Part shown: in pieces, positions 20,759 through 29,441 of the stretch
Layout: every line of letters begins with the position of its first letter
Numbering within the stretch: position 1 is the first letter of the stretch
From: [Borrelia] tanukii
GTDB taxonomy: Bacteria > Spirochaetota > Spirochaetia > Borreliales > Borreliaceae
Assembly: GCF_030436345.1 (NCBI RefSeq)
Contig: NZ_CP124038.1
Coordinates: forward strand, 682,001 to 746,000
Reading direction: 5' to 3'
Length of the DNA stretch: 64,000 bases
Notes under the pieces: model-generated
Databases searched by the model: none
Seen by the model: the letters and a program-made list of their open reading frames with translations, nothing else
What the model was told of the DNA's origin: nothing
Made by a program: the position numbers and the translations under genes

Positions 20759-21718
20759 ATGCGTCTTCAAGGTAGCGACTATTCATATACTGTTATTCAA
20801 TCTAAAAATAATTATTCACAAAAATCTTCTTTTGGAATTTCTTTTGTAATATTAAGCAGAGGAACAAAAATTTTTAGAGAAGATTTGTTTGAATTTTTAT
20901 CAAATTTTGACTTTATAAGAGAAATAATTTCAATTGAAAAACAGAGTAATAGAAGTTCTTTGCAGTTTATCTCAGAAAGTTATGGTAAGTTGAAATTTAT
21001 TTTACTTTCTGATGATTTGAATTCTGGAGAAAAGGTTAATTTAGCAATGAAGGAATCCAGCTGTGATTTTGTTTTTGTTTTGCAAAGTGATATGTACTTG
21101 TTAAATCCTTTTTGGATTCCAAATATATTTGATGAGATAGTCAAAAAAAATGTTCTTCTTGTTGGGGGTGAATTTTTCGATAAAGAAGAGGAAATGATCC
21201 CTTCAATTTTTCTTCCCAGCATAGATAAACAACAAAAGTTTAAGGTAATTTTAGTAAATTCTGAAAAAGACTATGAAAAAACTTTGATTACCATGGATTA
21301 TTGCGGACTTTATTCTAAAGAGAAGTTTTTACAGCTGGGAGGTTTTGACGGAAGGATTCAAAATGAATATTTTCAAAGAATAGATTTTGGACTAAGGGCT
21401 GTTTATTTTGGGGAACATGTTTATATTTATAGAAAGCTAAGAATTCAGTATACTGCATTAAATTCACCAGAAAATTTAACCAAAAATAAAAGTTTTTTGA
21501 TTTTTTTACTTAAGAATTATGTTCCAATTTTTGTTGGGAATGGCGTTGTTTTTTCTTTTTTGAGGTTTTGTAAAGTTTGTTTAAAATATAAAATTAATCC
21601 TTTTCTCTTTCAAAAAGAGTTTAAGGAAATAAAAGGTGAGATTACTAAAAATAGCTTGAGATTCAAAGGAGACTTAAAGAGTGCCATTGAGCTTTGGGAA
21701 AATAATATTATTGATTAA
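20759..21718 (+). CDS. Glycosyltransferase-like (GT-A fold) protein (BB0665-like)
   Basis: The 319-aa protein resembles family 2-type glycosyltransferases: an N-terminal strand FVILSRG, a DxD-like segment in FVFVLQSDMYLLNPFWI at the usual place, and an acceptor-side motif LGGFDGRIQNEYFQRIDFGLRAVYFG. No membrane span is obvious. The gene overlaps the downstream cell-wall amidase, hinting at an envelope-glycan role, which is inference. A GTGAGGA lies 15 nt before the ATG, longer than ideal. Confidence 0.7.
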   Translation: MRLQGSDYSYTVIQSKNNYSQKSSFGISFVILSRGTKIFREDLFEFLSNFDFIREIISIEKQSNRSSLQFISESYGKLKFILLSDDLNSGEKVNLAMKESSCDFVFVLQSDMYLLNPFWIPNIFDEIVKKNVLLVGGEFFDKEEEMIPSIFLPSIDKQQKFKVILVNSEKDYEKTLITMDYCGLYSKEKFLQLGGFDGRIQNEYFQRIDFGLRAVYFGEHVYIYRKLRIQYTALNSPENLTKNKSFLIFLLKNYVPIFVGNGVVFSFLRFCKVCLKYKINPFLFQKEFKEIKGEITKNSLRFKGDLKSAIELWENNIID

Positions 21719-22709
21719 TTTAATTTTGTTTTCGCATTTAAGTTTATATTCCAATACCCTTGATTATTTAAATGTTCTTGATTTTTTTGATACTAATGTT
21801 TTTAGGTTCGATTTTAACATCGAAAATGATGTTTTTACAATTGAAAATGATAAGGGATATTTAAAGTTTAGAGTAGGTTTTGAATATGCGCTTACATCTT
21901 CTGGTTATTATATGTTTGTGGATCCAATTATTGACATTCGTGGAGAAATTTTAATAAGCCCAAAGGTATTAAAACAAATCGAAAATTATTTCAGTTCTCT
22001 TAAAAATTACAATAAACCTAGAATTACTTCGATAATCATTGACCCTGGACATGGAGGACATGATGCTGGTGCTGTTGTGACTTTAAAGATAAATGGTTAC
22101 GATGTCGTGCTTCAAGAAAAAGATTTTGCATTAACTTATTCTATATATTTGTCTAAAATTTTAAGCAATTATTTTGTAAATAAAAATATTTTGTTAACTC
22201 GTGTAAATGACGTTTTTTTAACTTTAAAAGAGCGGTCGGAATTTGCAAACGCAATAAAGCCAAATTTTCCAAATAATGTTATATTTTTATCCATACATGC
22301 TAATGATGCTCCAAATAATGAAGCTAGAGGAGTTGAGTTTTGGTATCTCCCCAAGGATTCAAAAAGAGAGGTTATTAAAGATTTTAAGGGGTATGATATT
22401 AAAGGTAATAGATACTTAAGTGAGCTTAATGATATACTAGATATTAAATATAAATATGAATCAAAAAGATTGGCTGAAATTTTGTATAAAGTATTTAAAA
22501 ATGAGTTAAGTGAAACTAATATTAGGCCGATTAGAGAAGAGCAGTGGTTTGTAATAAAAAATAGCAGCATGCCAGCTGTATTGATTGAAATGGGGTTTTT
22601 GTCCAATATTTTAGATGCTAAATTAATTTTGGATTATAATTATATGAGTAAGTTTAATATCCTAATACTTAAATCTTTGATGGAATTTATAAATTTTTAT
22701 GAAAAATAA
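21681..22709 (+). CDS. N-acetylmuramoyl-L-alanine amidase (Amidase_3)
   Basis: This zinc amidase cleaves the stem peptide from MurNAc in peptidoglycan. The 342-aa protein has a signal segment (IILLINLILFSHLSLYS), an N-terminal region of about 100 aa (AMIN-like position, not identified), and the catalytic domain. That domain shows IIIDPGHGGHDAGAV, LTRVNDVFLTLKERSEFAN, LSIHANDAPN and the catalytic glutamate in VLIEMGFLSN. The GTG start is 9 nt after AAGGAG and lies inside the preceding gene (38-nt overlap). The following GerMN-like gene overlaps by 11 nt. Confidence 0.9.
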   Translation: MPLSFGKIILLINLILFSHLSLYSNTLDYLNVLDFFDTNVFRFDFNIENDVFTIENDKGYLKFRVGFEYALTSSGYYMFVDPIIDIRGEILISPKVLKQIENYFSSLKNYNKPRITSIIIDPGHGGHDAGAVVTLKINGYDVVLQEKDFALTYSIYLSKILSNYFVNKNILLTRVNDVFLTLKERSEFANAIKPNFPNNVIFLSIHANDAPNNEARGVEFWYLPKDSKREVIKDFKGYDIKGNRYLSELNDILDIKYKYESKRLAEILYKVFKNELSETNIRPIREEQWFVIKNSSMPAVLIEMGFLSNILDAKLILDYNYMSKFNILILKSLMEFINFYEK

Positions 22710-23250
22710 TATTTCGGATGTATTTTTTAAATATAATACAGTGATTTATAAATTTTTAAATTATAAAAAAGAGTATACGGTTAGAGTGCTTTTAGGGGCC
22801 TTGGCAGCAAGTTTTTTGTTTTCTATTTGTACGGTTTTTTTAAATTATGACAGTCTTTTTTCAAAAAAGGTTTTTTATTTTTACTCTAGCAAAGGCGTTG
22901 TTGCTAATTTAAGGTATTTAAGAAATGAAAAAGATTCTAAAGATAATTTAGATCTTTTAGTAAAAGATTTTCTTTTAGGAAGCAATGAAGGGTTTTCTTT
23001 TGGATTTTTATTAAGCGATGCAAGATTTTTATATTCTTTTTTAAAAAATAGAATTTATTACATAAATCTTTCAAGGGAGTTTTATGATTCTTTTAATAGT
23101 GGTGATTATAATGAATCTTATGAATCTTTTGATGTTAAAGTTAATATGTTGGCCATGTCTTTAATAAAGACAATACGTTTTAACTATCCTGGCAAGGTAA
23201 AAAAGCTTGTTATTCTAGTTGAAGGGTGTATGTTAAAGGAGCAGAGCTGA
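22699..23250 (+). CDS. GerMN-like membrane-anchored protein (BB0667-like)
   Basis: One N-terminal span (about residues 28-50) anchors an extracytoplasmic domain of 130 aa. That domain fits the GerMN pattern: a strand with YFYSSKGVVANLRYL, then DNLDLLVKDFLLGSNEG, IYYINLSREFYDSF and MSLIKTIRFNYPGKVKKLVILVEG. GerMN domains occur in spore-germination and cell-wall/lipoprotein contexts in other bacteria. The overlap with the amidase gene suggests a peptidoglycan-linked role. The domain call is by eye and needs a profile search. Confidence 0.65.
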   Translation: MKNNISDVFFKYNTVIYKFLNYKKEYTVRVLLGALAASFLFSICTVFLNYDSLFSKKVFYFYSSKGVVANLRYLRNEKDSKDNLDLLVKDFLLGSNEGFSFGFLLSDARFLYSFLKNRIYYINLSREFYDSFNSGDYNESYESFDVKVNMLAMSLIKTIRFNYPGKVKKLVILVEGCMLKEQS

Positions 23251-23331
23251 TAAATTTATTTTTACTAATAATGACAATTAAAAAATGAAAATTTTATAAA
23301 AGATTTTTATATATATAAGGAGTTGGTTTAC

Positions 23332-24357
23332 ATGAAGAGGAAAATGAAAAGCATTTTATTTTTTTTATTATCCACTGCTCTTTTTGCTCAAGAGACTGAT
23401 GGATTGGCGGAAGGTTCTAAAAGATCAGAGCCTGGAGAATTAGTTTTGGATTTTGCCGAACTTGCAAGAGACCCAAGTTCAACTAAACTTGATCTTACAA
23501 ATTATGTTGATTATGTATATTCGGGTGCTTCAGGTATTGTTAAGCCGGAAGATATGGTTGTAGATCTTGGGATAAATAATTGGAGCGTATTGCTTACTCC
23601 TTCTGCAAGGTTGCAGGCTTACGTTAAAAATTCGGTTGTTGCGCCTGCTGTTGTTAAGAGCGAGTCAAAAAGGTACGCAGGTGACACTATATTAGGAGTA
23701 AGAGTTTTATTCCCAAGTTATTCCCAATCATCTGCTATGATTATGCCGCCATTTAAAATTCCTTTTTATTCAGGAGAAAGTGGGAATCAATTTTTAGGTA
23801 AAGGTCTTATTGACAACATTAAAACAATGAAAGAGATTAAAGTCTCAGTGTATAGTTTAGGATATGATGTAGATCTTGAAGTTTTATTTGAAGATATGAA
23901 TGGTATGGAGTATGCTTATTCTATGGGGACTTTAAAGTTTAAAGGGTGGGCTGATTTAATTTGGTCAAATCCTAACTATATTCCTAATATATCATCTAGA
24001 ATAATTAAGGATGATGTTCCAAATTATCCCCTTGCTTCAAGTAAAATGAGATTTAAGGCTTTTAGAGTTTCAAAATCACATAGTTCTAAAGAGCAAAATT
24101 TTATCTTTTATGTGAAAGATTTGAGAGTTCTTTATGATAAGTTGAGTGTTTCAATAGATTCTGATATTGATAGTGAATCTGTATTTAAAGTTTATGAGAC
24201 TAGTGGAACTGAATCCCTTCGTAAGTTAAAGGCGCATGAAACTTTTAAAAGAGTTTTAAAGCTTAGAGAAAAAATTTCTATGCCTGAAGGTTCTTTCCAA
24301 GACTTTATAGAGAAGGTTGAGAGTGAAAAGCCTGAAGAATCATCTCCAAAACAGTAG
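23332..24357 (+). CDS. flaA: Flagellar filament outer layer (sheath) protein FlaA
   Basis: FlaA is the minor periplasmic-flagellum filament protein of spirochaetes. The 341-aa precursor has a cleavable signal (MKRKMKSILFFLLSTALFAQ). I chose ATG 23332 because AAGGAG lies at 23317-23322; an in-frame TTG nine bases earlier is less well placed. The gene heads the flaA-cheA2-cheW3-cheX-cheY3 cluster, reported to be one sigma-70 transcript. A very stable hairpin between flaA and cheA2 may make flaA mRNA more abundant than the che genes. Confidence 0.96.
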   Translation: MKRKMKSILFFLLSTALFAQETDGLAEGSKRSEPGELVLDFAELARDPSSTKLDLTNYVDYVYSGASGIVKPEDMVVDLGINNWSVLLTPSARLQAYVKNSVVAPAVVKSESKRYAGDTILGVRVLFPSYSQSSAMIMPPFKIPFYSGESGNQFLGKGLIDNIKTMKEIKVSVYSLGYDVDLEVLFEDMNGMEYAYSMGTLKFKGWADLIWSNPNYIPNISSRIIKDDVPNYPLASSKMRFKAFRVSKSHSSKEQNFIFYVKDLRVLYDKLSVSIDSDIDSESVFKVYETSGTESLRKLKAHETFKRVLKLREKISMPEGSFQDFIEKVESEKPEESSPKQ

Positions 24358-24367
24358 GTTTAAATTA

Positions 24368-24404
24368 ATATGTAAAGCTAACCTAAAAGGTTAGCTTTAC
24401 ATAT
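24368..24404 (+). promoter_or_regulatory. Perfect 16-bp intercistronic hairpin between flaA and cheA2
   Basis: 24368-24383 is perfectly complementary to 24389-24404 around a TAAAA loop. It begins 11 nt after the flaA stop and ends 23 nt before the cheA2 ATG. No T run follows it on the plus strand, so it is not a standard terminator. Candidate roles are protection of the flaA mRNA 3' end, an RNase processing site or partial attenuation. Confidence 0.7.
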
Positions 24405-24427
24405 ATAAAATATTAATAGGAAATGGT

Positions 24428-27022
24428 ATGGAAATATTAGATTTGGAAAATGAAGAGCTTTTAGGGGTTTTTTTTGAGGAAGCTCAAAATCTTGTAGACA
24501 TCCTTGAAGAAAATATTATGTCATTAGAGGATGATCCTAATAATTCTGATACTATTGATGAAATATTCAGGGCAGCTCATACCTTAAAAGGAAGTTCTGC
24601 TTCTCTTGATATGATGGAGCTATCTGATTTTACCCATATTGTTGAAGATGTTTTTGATGCTATTAGAGATGATAAGATAAATATAAGCAATGATCTTGTT
24701 GATTTGCTTTTAAATTCATTGGATGTTATTAAGGAAATGCTTGCGCTTCGTCTTGATGGCAAGGTTTATTTGAATGATATAAGTGATCTTAAAAGCAAAT
24801 TAAAGCAATTTTTAGCAATTGATGATCAAGTTTTTATGAATAGAATTGACGAAAATTCAACTAAAAACAATTTTTGTCTTTCAAAATTAGATCTTGAGGA
24901 GATAAGAGAAAGCCTAGGGATTGGGCAAAAGGTTTTAAGGATCAGCGTTGTTTTTGATGTAAATAGTGGTTCTGAATTTGAAAATGGTGGATTGAAAATA
25001 TTTAATATTTTAAAAAATTTAGGGTCTGTGTTACATACGATTCCTAAATATGAGCAAATCGTAGAAGATAAATTTTTAACAAGAGTAGATTATTATCTTA
25101 TATATTCAGATATAGAGGGTGTGAAAAAAAGCTTAGACTCTTTAAGTTTAATTGCAAGCTATTTGGTTGATGAATTTAATGTAGAAGAAGAATTAAAAAA
25201 TCTTGTAGATAGAGATGTTAAAGATATTGATTTAAATTCCAATTCTGTTTTGAGCAATAGTTTTGATTTTACAGATAGTGAAGTTTCTGATTTATTGCTT
25301 GAGATTGAAAACCAAAAGTTATTTAAAGTTAGATTGAATTTTGTAAAAGACAATCCTATGTCTACGATTAGCGGACTTCAAATGCTTCAAGCATTGAAAA
25401 GCCTTGGAAAAATTTTCAAGTCTCTCCCAGATTATAGCGAATTATTGGCAGATAAGTTTTTTGATTTTGTTATATATTACTTAATATCAGATGTCAGTGT
25501 AGATAGTATTGCTAAAAAGATTAATTTACCAGATGTTGTTAGTCATTTTGAAATTGAAAATGTTGATTTAGAATCTTTAAATAATGTAAGTTTAAAAGAA
25601 AATGGTGAAGTGCCCTTTAAGGCAAATAAAAGTATTAAGAAAAACAATCCAATTAGTGTTAATTTAATTAGAATAGATAGTAAAAAAATAGATTACATAT
25701 TAAATCTTGTTAGTGAAGCCGTAATAAGCAAATCATCTTACAATCAAATAAATTCAGAAATGATTACACTATTTTATAATTTTAATTATTTTTATGATTA
25801 TCAAGAAAGTTTTCAGAGAAACTTTTTAATTGATTTGAAGATAATTTTTAAAGATGCAGGCTTAACATTAGAAGATGAGATTGAATCACATATTAATTCT
25901 TTAATGAATCTTAAAATGGAAAAGTCTCTAAATGATATATCTGAATTGAGAAATTCTTTTTTTAGACTTCTTCAAAATTTTAAAATGACTTCTGGGCGAC
26001 TATCTAGAATAATTACAGATTTGCATGAGAGTGTTTTAAAGACTAGAATGTTGCCAATATCTAATATATTTTCAAGGTTTACAAGAGTTGTCAGGGATCT
26101 TTCAAAGAAATTGAATAAGATTGTAAATCTTGAAATGGAAGGAGAAGAAACTGAGCTTGACAAGTCTGTTATAGATGATCTTGTAGATCCTTTGATGCAT
26201 TGCGTTAGAAATTCAATGGATCATGGACTTGAAACAGTTGAGGAGAGAATTAAAAAGGGGAAGAGCAAAGCAGGTACTATAATTTTGCGTGCTAAAAATG
26301 AAGGCAATGTAATATCAATTGAGATTGAAGATGATGGGAGTGGTATAGATCCAAAGCTTATTAAGCGCAAATTAATTGAAAAGGGAACAATAAAGGAAGA
26401 TGCGGTTTACTCTGATTTTGAACTTATTAACTTAATTTTTGCTCCTGGGTTTTCAACAGCAAGCCAAGTGACAGACCTTTCAGGTAGAGGTGTTGGTCTT
26501 GATGTTGTGAAAAAAAGCATTGAAAAGCTTAATGGAACTATTTTAGTAGAATCAGAAATTGGTCTTGGAACAATTTTTAAAATTAAACTACCACTGACAT
26601 TAGTGATTATACAAGGTCTTTTGGTAAAATCGGGATCTGAGACTTATGTTATCCCCTTGAACAATGTTCTTGAAACTCATAGAATAACCGAGCATGATAT
26701 AAAATTGCTTGAAAATTATCATGAAGTTTATAATTTAAGAGACGAAATCATTTCTGTTCTCAGGCTTGATAAACTTTTTAATATAACAAGAGATGATTCA
26801 TTAATAGAGAAATTTTTAATAGTTGTTAATACTAACAACATAAAGACCGCAATTGTTGTAGACTCTATTCTTGGCGAGGAAGATTTTGTAGTAAAGCCTA
26901 TTAAGGACAAATTTTCATCAAGTGCGGGCATAGTTGGAGCTACTACTCTTGGTAATGGTAAGGTTGTATTAATAATTGATGTTTTTAAACTTTTTGATTT
27001 AAAAAAGGATACTAAGGAGTGA
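24428..27022 (+). CDS. cheA2: Chemotaxis histidine kinase CheA2
   Basis: CheA autophosphorylates and passes phosphate to CheY. An Hpt domain carries the phospho-histidine H51 in AAHTLKGSSASLD. Two CheY-binding-like repeats follow (about residues 165-240 and 290-365; KFLTRVDYYLIYSD and KFFDFVIYYLISD). Next come the dimerisation domain, the HATPase with N box HCVRNSMDHGLE and G boxes DDGSGID and GRGVGLDVVKK, and a C-terminal CheW-like domain. At 864 aa it is longer than E. coli CheA because of the duplicated middle domain. B. burgdorferi CheA2 is reported as the kinase required for chemotaxis. Confidence 0.97.
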   Translation: MEILDLENEELLGVFFEEAQNLVDILEENIMSLEDDPNNSDTIDEIFRAAHTLKGSSASLDMMELSDFTHIVEDVFDAIRDDKINISNDLVDLLLNSLDVIKEMLALRLDGKVYLNDISDLKSKLKQFLAIDDQVFMNRIDENSTKNNFCLSKLDLEEIRESLGIGQKVLRISVVFDVNSGSEFENGGLKIFNILKNLGSVLHTIPKYEQIVEDKFLTRVDYYLIYSDIEGVKKSLDSLSLIASYLVDEFNVEEELKNLVDRDVKDIDLNSNSVLSNSFDFTDSEVSDLLLEIENQKLFKVRLNFVKDNPMSTISGLQMLQALKSLGKIFKSLPDYSELLADKFFDFVIYYLISDVSVDSIAKKINLPDVVSHFEIENVDLESLNNVSLKENGEVPFKANKSIKKNNPISVNLIRIDSKKIDYILNLVSEAVISKSSYNQINSEMITLFYNFNYFYDYQESFQRNFLIDLKIIFKDAGLTLEDEIESHINSLMNLKMEKSLNDISELRNSFFRLLQNFKMTSGRLSRIITDLHESVLKTRMLPISNIFSRFTRVVRDLSKKLNKIVNLEMEGEETELDKSVIDDLVDPLMHCVRNSMDHGLETVEERIKKGKSKAGTIILRAKNEGNVISIEIEDDGSGIDPKLIKRKLIEKGTIKEDAVYSDFELINLIFAPGFSTASQVTDLSGRGVGLDVVKKSIEKLNGTILVESEIGLGTIFKIKLPLTLVIIQGLLVKSGSETYVIPLNNVLETHRITEHDIKLLENYHEVYNLRDEIISVLRLDKLFNITRDDSLIEKFLIVVNTNNIKTAIVVDSILGEEDFVVKPIKDKFSSSAGIVGATTLGNGKVVLIIDVFKLFDLKKDTKE

Positions 27023-27029
27023 ATCTCTT

Positions 27030-28430
27030 GTGCAGATAAAAGAAATTTATTTTGGACCCAAAATTTTAGATGATAAAAATTGTAATTCTAAATTAACCAA
27101 TTTTGATTTTAAGGTTGTTTCCTTTGAGCTTGGATCAGATCATTATTTAGTAGACATTATGCAGGTTAAAGAAATTAGAAAATCTAGTAATTTTACTTAT
27201 GTTCCAAATGCCAAAAAATATGTAGCTGGTCTTGATAATTTACGAGGCGAAATAATTCCTATTATAGATCTTAGAATAATGTTTAATTTGGAATTTAATA
27301 AGAAAGATCTTGAAGATATTATGGTTTTAAAAAATGAAGATCTTCTCATAGGAGTTATTGTTGATAAAATTAATAATGTTTTTTCAATAGACTCTAGTCT
27401 TATTCAAGATCCACACCCAGTTTTGTCTCAGGACTCTTTAATAAATTATATAAAAGGTGTTGTAGATTATAACGAAAAACTTTATATACTCCTTGATGTT
27501 TTTAAAATCTTTAACTATGGTGAAGAAGAAAAAGTGTTAAAACCTGCTCAAAATTTTGTTGAAAATATCGATTTTGTAAGTGATTGTGATGATTTAGATA
27601 TGCTAGAAAATTCTAAAGGTGATTTTTCCAATAATGTTTTTCCAAAAAATAGTAATAACAATGAAAATTCAACTTTAAATAATATTGAAACTTCTAATTT
27701 GGAGAATATTAAAAAAAATCTTTTGAAATTTTCGTTTAATGCTTCTTTAGTAAATGATGTGTTTTTAGAAAAAGTTGGAGTAAAATTTAATATGGTTGAT
27801 GCTGATTACTTGCCTTACGATAGTTTTTTAAATGAATTTTATTCAAAATCATCAGGAAGTTTATGGGGAGCTGATTGTTTGGAAGAATTTCAAAATGAAA
27901 TTGTTAAGAATCGCTTAAATTTTATGGATAATTTGAATTCTATTTTCAATGTATTGGAAATTGGTTGTGGTAATGGAAGAGAGACTACGGCTTTAGTTAA
28001 CGCTTTGTCTGAATATTATGTAAAACCGTTTAAGTTGACAGCTATTGATAATGATTTATCAAAAGTGGTTGAAACTTCTAGGTTGATTTTTTCAGAGCCA
28101 GAAATTGGTATTAGTGAGATTTATCGTAAAAACTCTTTTGAACAAAGTCCTGGAGTTTATAAATTTAAGTCAGAAATTCTCAATAATGTTTTGTTTGAAT
28201 ATTCCGATGCTCTTTTTTCAGATTTGCCTGATAATTTGGGAATGGTTTTTTTAAAAGATGTTTTGTGCTTCTTGGATAGTAAAGATCAGATTTTAATTTT
28301 AGATATCATTGCTTCCAAAACTATTAAAGGGGCTCTTTTGGTTTTGGGAGATAACGAAGAACTTAAAAATAATGATGTTTTTATAAAAGAGAAATCTGCA
28401 GAATATTTTAACTTGTACAGGAAAGTCTAA
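27030..28430 (+). CDS. cheW3: CheW3: CheW coupling domain fused to CheR-like methyltransferase domain
   Basis: Residues about 20-160 form a CheW domain (VVSFELGSDHYLVDIMQVKEI, YVAGLDNLRGEIIPIIDLR). After a low-complexity Asn/Ser linker, residues about 255-466 resemble a CheR-type SAM methyltransferase, with motif I LEIGCGNGRETTALV, LTAIDNDLSKVVETSR, and VFLKDVLCFLD in place of the usual RNVLIYFD-type segment. At 466 aa it is far longer than a plain CheW (about 150-180 aa). GTG start with AAGGAG upstream, 7 nt after cheA2. It could couple receptor binding to methylation, but activity of the MTase part is not certain. Confidence 0.9.
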   Translation: MQIKEIYFGPKILDDKNCNSKLTNFDFKVVSFELGSDHYLVDIMQVKEIRKSSNFTYVPNAKKYVAGLDNLRGEIIPIIDLRIMFNLEFNKKDLEDIMVLKNEDLLIGVIVDKINNVFSIDSSLIQDPHPVLSQDSLINYIKGVVDYNEKLYILLDVFKIFNYGEEEKVLKPAQNFVENIDFVSDCDDLDMLENSKGDFSNNVFPKNSNNNENSTLNNIETSNLENIKKNLLKFSFNASLVNDVFLEKVGVKFNMVDADYLPYDSFLNEFYSKSSGSLWGADCLEEFQNEIVKNRLNFMDNLNSIFNVLEIGCGNGRETTALVNALSEYYVKPFKLTAIDNDLSKVVETSRLIFSEPEIGISEIYRKNSFEQSPGVYKFKSEILNNVLFEYSDALFSDLPDNLGMVFLKDVLCFLDSKDQILILDIIASKTIKGALLVLGDNEELKNNDVFIKEKSAEYFNLYRKV

Positions 28431-28441
28431 AGGAGAAATTA

Positions 28442-28927
28442 ATGAGAATAGATTATATAGAGCCATTTTTGGATGCCGCTTCTTCGGTTTTAAGAGATAT
28501 GTTGCTTGTTGAGAATATAGAAATGGGTAAACCAGGACTTAAATCAATAAATCAAAAGATAAAAGGTGTTTCTGTAATAGTAGGACTTGCCGGGTCTGTT
28601 GAGGGTAGTATAATTGTTGATATGGATATAGAAACAGCTCTTTTTGTTGCTTCTAAGTTGAATTTTGAAGAGTATGATGATTTTGATGATGAAGAAACAA
28701 AAGAGATGGTTGCTGCAACTCTCACTGAGGTTGGCAATATTATTGCGGGAAATTTTGTTACTACTTTGCATGCCAAAGGCTTTGTATTTGATATAACTCC
28801 ACCAGCTTTTATTTATGGAGAAAATATGAAAATAAGCAATAAAGGTTCTGAGGCTTTAATTGTTCCTTTTTCTTTACCTGATGGTAAAATTATAGAAGTT
28901 AATATTGCAATAAGAGAGAGGGTTTGA
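28442..28927 (+). CDS. cheX: CheY-P phosphatase CheX
   Basis: CheX dephosphorylates CheY-P and replaces CheZ in spirochaetes. The 161-aa protein is a CheC/CheX-fold domain with the catalytic ExxN motif in LTEVGNIIAGNF and a C-terminal strand VNIAIRERV. Eleven nt separate it from cheW3, with AAAGGAG before the ATG. Confidence 0.94.
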   Translation: MRIDYIEPFLDAASSVLRDMLLVENIEMGKPGLKSINQKIKGVSVIVGLAGSVEGSIIVDMDIETALFVASKLNFEEYDDFDDEETKEMVAATLTEVGNIIAGNFVTTLHAKGFVFDITPPAFIYGENMKISNKGSEALIVPFSLPDGKIIEVNIAIRERV

Positions 28928-28928
28928 T

Positions 28929-28967
28929 ATGGAAAAAATTCTTTTTATTAGAGAGAGGTTAATATGA
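28929..28967 (+). CDS. Candidate 12-codon leader ORF coupled to cheY3
   Basis: An ATG two bases after the cheX stop opens a 12-codon frame (MEKILFIRERLI). Its TGA overlaps the cheY3 ATG as ATGA. It has its own GAGAGAGGG ribosome site at the end of cheX, and a near copy (GAGAGAGG) is inside its own coding sequence just ahead of cheY3. It may be a translational-coupling device, or only an accident of a duplicated ribosome-binding segment. Confidence 0.3.
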   Translation: MEKILFIRERLI

Positions 28968-29404
28968 TTCAAAAGACTACAATTGCTGCAGATTCTTCAT
29001 CTAAGCCTAGAGGAATCAATTATGATACAGGCGTTCCTTTTAATGTTTTAATTGTTGATGACTCTGTTTTTACCGTAAAGCAGCTTACACAAATTTTTAC
29101 ATCAGAGGGTTTTAATATTATTGATACGGCAGCTGATGGAGAGGAAGCTTTGATAAAATACAAGAATCATTACCCTAATGTTGATATTGTCACCCTTGAT
29201 ATTACCATGCCAAAAATGGATGGAATAACTTGTCTTTCTAATATTATGGAATTTGATAAAAATGCTAGAGTGATAATGATATCTGCTTTAGGTAAAGAAC
29301 AATTAGTTAAAGATTGTTTAATAAAAGGAGCAAAAACATTTATTGTTAAACCATTAGACAGGGCAAAGGTTCTTCAAAGAGTAATGTCCGTATTTGTTAA
29401 ATAA
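28964..29404 (+). CDS. cheY3: Chemotaxis response regulator CheY3
   Basis: CheY3 carries the signal from CheA2 to the flagellar switch. The receiver domain has the acidic pair D32/D33 in LIVDDSVF, phospho-acceptor D79 in VTLDITMPKMDG, the switch serine in ISALG and the lysine in IVKP. An N-terminal extension of about 25 residues is unusual for CheY. AGAGAGG lies upstream of the ATG. It is the last gene of the flaA/che cluster and ends at a hairpin. Confidence 0.96.
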   Translation: MIQKTTIAADSSSKPRGINYDTGVPFNVLIVDDSVFTVKQLTQIFTSEGFNIIDTAADGEEALIKYKNHYPNVDIVTLDITMPKMDGITCLSNIMEFDKNARVIMISALGKEQLVKDCLIKGAKTFIVKPLDRAKVLQRVMSVFVK

Positions 29405-29414
29405 ATTATTTATA

Positions 29415-29436
29415 AAAGCTCGAGCTTTAATTTTAT
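29415..29436. terminator. Terminator after cheY3, shared with convergent BB0673-like gene
   Basis: A perfect 14-bp palindrome (29415-29428, AAAGCTC/GAGCTTT) with A/T-rich flanks on both sides lies in the 37-bp gap between two convergent stops. The T run on the plus side is interrupted (TAATTTTATT). Confidence 0.55.
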
Positions 29437-29441
29437 TATTT

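Noticed and set aside
20684..20770. N-terminal extension of the lipoprotein gene to TTG 20770
   Set aside because: It would overlap the divergent glycosyltransferase-like gene and place the signal peptide 30 residues inside the protein.
22169..22606. 145-aa minus-strand open frame inside the amidase gene
   Set aside because: Overlaps the conserved catalytic region of the amidase; no start signal and Ser/Leu-rich composition typical of antisense frames in this T-rich strand.
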